The notes beneath the pieces are model-generated. The model was given only the letters and a program-made list of their open reading frames with translations, was not told the DNA's origin and searched no databases. DNA of 64,000 bases from Clostridium sp. Cult3 (GTDB lineage Bacteria > Bacillota > Clostridia > Tissierellales > Tepidimicrobiaceae). The stretch spans positions 57,322 through 121,321 of the forward strand of contig NZ_PPXY01000001.1 in assembly GCF_021655115.1 (NCBI RefSeq), in the 5' to 3' direction. The translations under genes were made by a program, and so were the position numbers. Shown here one piece after another: positions 62,141 through 64,000 of the stretch (positions are counted from its first letter, which is position 1; each line of letters starts with the position of its first letter).

Positions 62141-63074
62141 AGGCTATCACCGGTATAAATACCTGGCCTAGGACTTCTTCTAGGACTTCTTCAATACTTT
62201 TCCGTTCGATTCGTGCTTCAGGTGAAAGGATTAACCGATGGGCTAATACGGGAATTACCATTTCCTTTGCATCATCTGGGATTACATAGCTTCGACCTTC
62301 CAAGAAGGCTTTTGCCTTTGAAGCTTTAAGTAGATCGATAGAGGCTCTAGGGCTAGCCCCTAGTTGTAAATCCTTACAGTCCCTAGTGGCATTGGAGATA
62401 TTTATGATATATTCTATGACATCATCGTGGATGGTTAAAGTATCTACTTTAAGTTGCATATCCAATATATCCTCTTGAGATACCACCGGTTCAATAAGAT
62501 CTAGGTTTTTAATAGATTTATAGTTTTTTAATATTTGCTTTTCGTAGGATTTTTCAGGATATCCAATGAATAGACGCATTAAAAACCGATCTAGCTGAGC
62601 TTCTGGTAATGGAAAAGTACCTTGATATTCCAATGGGTTTTGGGTTGCAAGAACAAAAAATGGTTCTTCCAAAACATAGTCCCCTTCTTCAGTGGAGATT
62701 TCCCCTTCTTCCATAGCTTGTAGGAGACTGGATTGAGTCTTAGGTGAAGTTCGGTTGATTTCATCTGCTAGAAATATTTGATTAAATATAGGGCCTTTTT
62801 TAAAGGTGAAAGTTCCAGTAGACTTATCGTATATATTAATGCCAATAATATCTGATGGCATTAGATCTGGGGTGAATTGGACTCTTTTGTAGGATAGGTC
62901 CATGCTCTTAGCTAAAGCTTTCACCAAGGTAGTCTTTCCAACCCCTGGGATGTCCTCTATTAGAAGATGACCTTTAGCAAGGACAGCTATCAAAACCTTT
63001 TCAATCACATCATCCTTACCTATAATAACCCTTTTAACATTTTCTAAGATATTTAAAGCTTTACTATTATCCAT
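62133..63074 (-). CDS. MoxR family AAA+ ATPase
   Basis: 313 residues from the ATG at 63074, after GCGAGGGA; an earlier in-frame start at 63104 lacks a site. Walker A is in DIPGVGKTTLVKALA, Walker B in FLADEINRTSPKTQ, and sensor 1 in LATQNPLEYQGTFPLPEAQLDR. The C-terminal helical lid has GASPRASIDLLKASKAKAF. MoxR ATPases work as chaperone-like machines with vWA/DUF58 partners. It is the first gene of the operon; its upstream region carries no clear regulatory site that I could identify. Confidence 0.93.
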   Translation of the reverse strand: MDNSKALNILENVKRVIIGKDDVIEKVLIAVLAKGHLLIEDIPGVGKTTLVKALAKSMDLSYKRVQFTPDLMPSDIIGINIYDKSTGTFTFKKGPIFNQIFLADEINRTSPKTQSSLLQAMEEGEISTEEGDYVLEEPFFVLATQNPLEYQGTFPLPEAQLDRFLMRLFIGYPEKSYEKQILKNYKSIKNLDLIEPVVSQEDILDMQLKVDTLTIHDDVIEYIINISNATRDCKDLQLGASPRASIDLLKASKAKAFLEGRSYVIPDDAKEMVIPVLAHRLILSPEARIERKSIEEVLEEVLGQVFIPVIAYE

Positions 63075-63227
63075 TTTATCCCTCGCCTTTGTCGAAATTG
63101 TCAAAATTATCTATATATAATATTTTATACTTTATTCAACAACGGTTCAAGAGAAAGGTTGTAGCAATACTAATTTGTTAAGATATTAGCTTTTGGCTAG
63201 GGCTTAATATATGGTAAATTGTACTAT

Positions 63228-63266
63228 AAATATCCACCCCCGGCACTAACTTACTAACTTATTGTA
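63228..63266 (+). repeat. CCCCCGGCACTAAC repeat, copy 9
   Basis: AAATATCCACCCCCGGCACT followed by AACTTACTAACTTATTG. It lies in the gap 63075-63548. Further on, a hairpin CACTAAGGT-CTA-ACCTTAGTG (63512-63532) and a TTGACA (63464) with TACAAT (63491) are present, the latter pair spaced too widely (21) to be a sure promoter. Confidence 0.8.
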
Positions 63267-63548
63267 GATTTAATGGGGATTGCCCATATGGGTTGATTTT
63301 TTATGCCAATATTTTTATATCAAATTAGAGCAAATAAGGAAAAGAAAAGACAAAATAATGGACTAAAAAATGTAAATAAGTATAAAAGATAGAAACAAAT
63401 TGGGCAAATAACTCCTAAATTGTTGTAAAATGGTGGAAATAATATAAAAAGATAGCACAAGAATTGACAAAATATTCAGAAATGAGCTTGTACAATAAAA
63501 TCAACGGGGGCACTAAGGTCTAACCTTAGTGAAAAGTAAGTAGTTCAC

Positions 63549-63636
63549 ACATATTATCGAGTGAACGCCGTATGCGGTGAAAGTCGCACGTACGGTGTGG
63601 ACCTACACGAAATCCGAGAGGATAGTGAGGGATAGC
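63549..63636 (+). other. Isolated group II intron domains V and VI, copy 2
   Basis: ACATATTATCGAG, then GCCGTATGCGGTGAAAGTCG and CACGTACGGT (domain V), then GTGGACCTACACGAAATCCG and a domain VI-like end at GGGATAGC. It matches copy 1 (from 42631) across the short leader and domain V, with changes mainly in domain VI. No domains I-IV lie upstream. Directly after it an open, startless surface-protein frame begins with GAAGAA, as after copy 1. Confidence 0.85.
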
Positions 63637-64000
63637 GAAGAACCAGATCCAGAAGAACCAGAAGATCCAGAGGATCCAGGGGAGGTGGATAAGGAAGCAT
63701 TAGAGGCTAAGATAGCAGAAGCAGAAGGATTAGATGAGAAAGAATATACAGAAGAAAGTTGGGCGGAACTTGTAGAAGCCCTTGAAGCAGCAAGGGCTGT
63801 AGTAGCGGATGAAGATGCAACCCAAGAGGACATAGAAGAAGCATACACGAACCTAGTAAATGCTATTGAAGGATTGGAACCAGTAGAAGAGGAACCAGAA
63901 CCAGAAGATCCAGATCCACAATTAGTCGAAGCTGTATTTCTAGAGTATCCATTTTTAAGGAATTTTGGATACGTAAGGATACAAGTTGATGGTATAGAAG
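63637..64000 (+). CDS. Further startless S-layer exon (FIVAR-like), runs off the window
   Basis: The frame is open from 63637 to the window end (121 codons) with no start or ribosome site. It begins with a proline/acid linker (EEPDPEEPEDPEDPGE), then a helical unit LEAKIAEAEGLDEKEYT, then LVEALEAARAVVADEDAT and IEEAYTNLVNAIEGL, which is a FIVAR-type three-helix domain of cell-surface proteins. A second linker (EEEPEPEDPDP) follows, and a new beta domain starts. In phase it could follow the GAA codon at 41497-41499 of the S-layer gene if spliced. Confidence 0.75.

Noticed and set aside
63464..63496. Promoter (TTGACA / TACAAT) before the isolated domain V-VI
   Set aside because: The two boxes are 21 bases apart, too far for a reliable sigma-A promoter, so it is mentioned but not listed as a feature.
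63603..63848. Serine-rich minus-strand ORF at the right end
   Set aside because: It is the mirror of the Glu/Pro/Ala-rich exon on the plus strand and has no ribosome site.

Overview
The window reads as a chromosomal segment of a low-GC, anaerobic, amino-acid-fermenting Gram-positive (Clostridia/Tissierellia-like). The reasons are AT-rich DNA with strong AGGAGG ribosome sites and many TTG/GTG starts, D-lysine 5,6-aminomutase genes, SLH-domain surface proteins, lipoteichoic-acid-synthase-like enzymes, Old-Yellow-Enzyme-type Fe-S flavoenzymes and a GlcT-type antitermination circuit. Species cannot be named from sequence alone. No rRNA, tRNA, CRISPR array or intact transposase was seen.

Layout. 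0-6.2 kb: the end of a lysine-fermentation operon (kamD end, kamE), an OPT peptide transporter with an orphan PqqD-like protein, an HD-GYP protein and an ECF-transporter S component. 6.3-11.3 kb: two tandem LtaS-like enzymes, each with a degenerate GDPD-like C-terminal domain. 11.3-12.2 kb: a broken sigma factor. 12.3-20.5 kb: a TetR-controlled operon (OYE flavoenzyme plus two-subunit aconitase X) and a second operon (OYE flavoenzyme plus iron alcohol dehydrogenase) followed by a LysR gene. 21.7-22.5 kb: a type III toxin-antitoxin locus (ToxI-like 36-nt RNA repeats plus a toxN gene with an in-frame stop). 22.6-38.4 kb: secreted and surface proteins (stalk/chitobiase-like, giant TIG-repeat, SLH, FG-GAP, S41 protease).

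38.5-44.4 kb holds the most remarkable system. An S-layer gene is followed immediately after its stop codon by an ORF-less group II intron, and then by an open reading frame with no start of its own that encodes a beta-helix surface domain. The usual intron boundary (GTGCG) lies exactly 8 nt downstream of the last sense codon. The six bases before that stop (GCCGAA) pair perfectly with TTCGGC in a loop of the intron, so splicing 8 nt early would remove the stop and fuse the frames. This is the arrangement reported for alternatively spliced S-layer mRNAs in Clostridium tetani. A second, isolated domain V-VI followed by another in-frame startless surface exon (FIVAR-like) lies 21 kb away at 63.55-64 kb. 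A terminator sits inside the intron, which raises the possibility of trans-splicing or of a dispersed exon library.

44.4-64 kb: two related structured RNAs with terminators, another stalk-domain protein, fragments of surface and other genes, a duplicated small membrane protein, a DUF436 protein, a two-gene PLD-like/VPA1262-like candidate defence operon, the GlcT-PTS sugar operon with two RAT/terminator leaders, a MATE transporter, a Panacea-type antitoxin with a small upstream gene, and a MoxR/DUF58/transglutaminase operon. Two dispersed repeat families run through the window: a GTGGGACAG...CTGTCCCAC palindrome (6 copies, 6-31 kb) and a same-orientation 'CCACCCCCGGCACTAACTTA' repeat (9 sites, 12-63 kb) that often sits at gene fragments and duplications.
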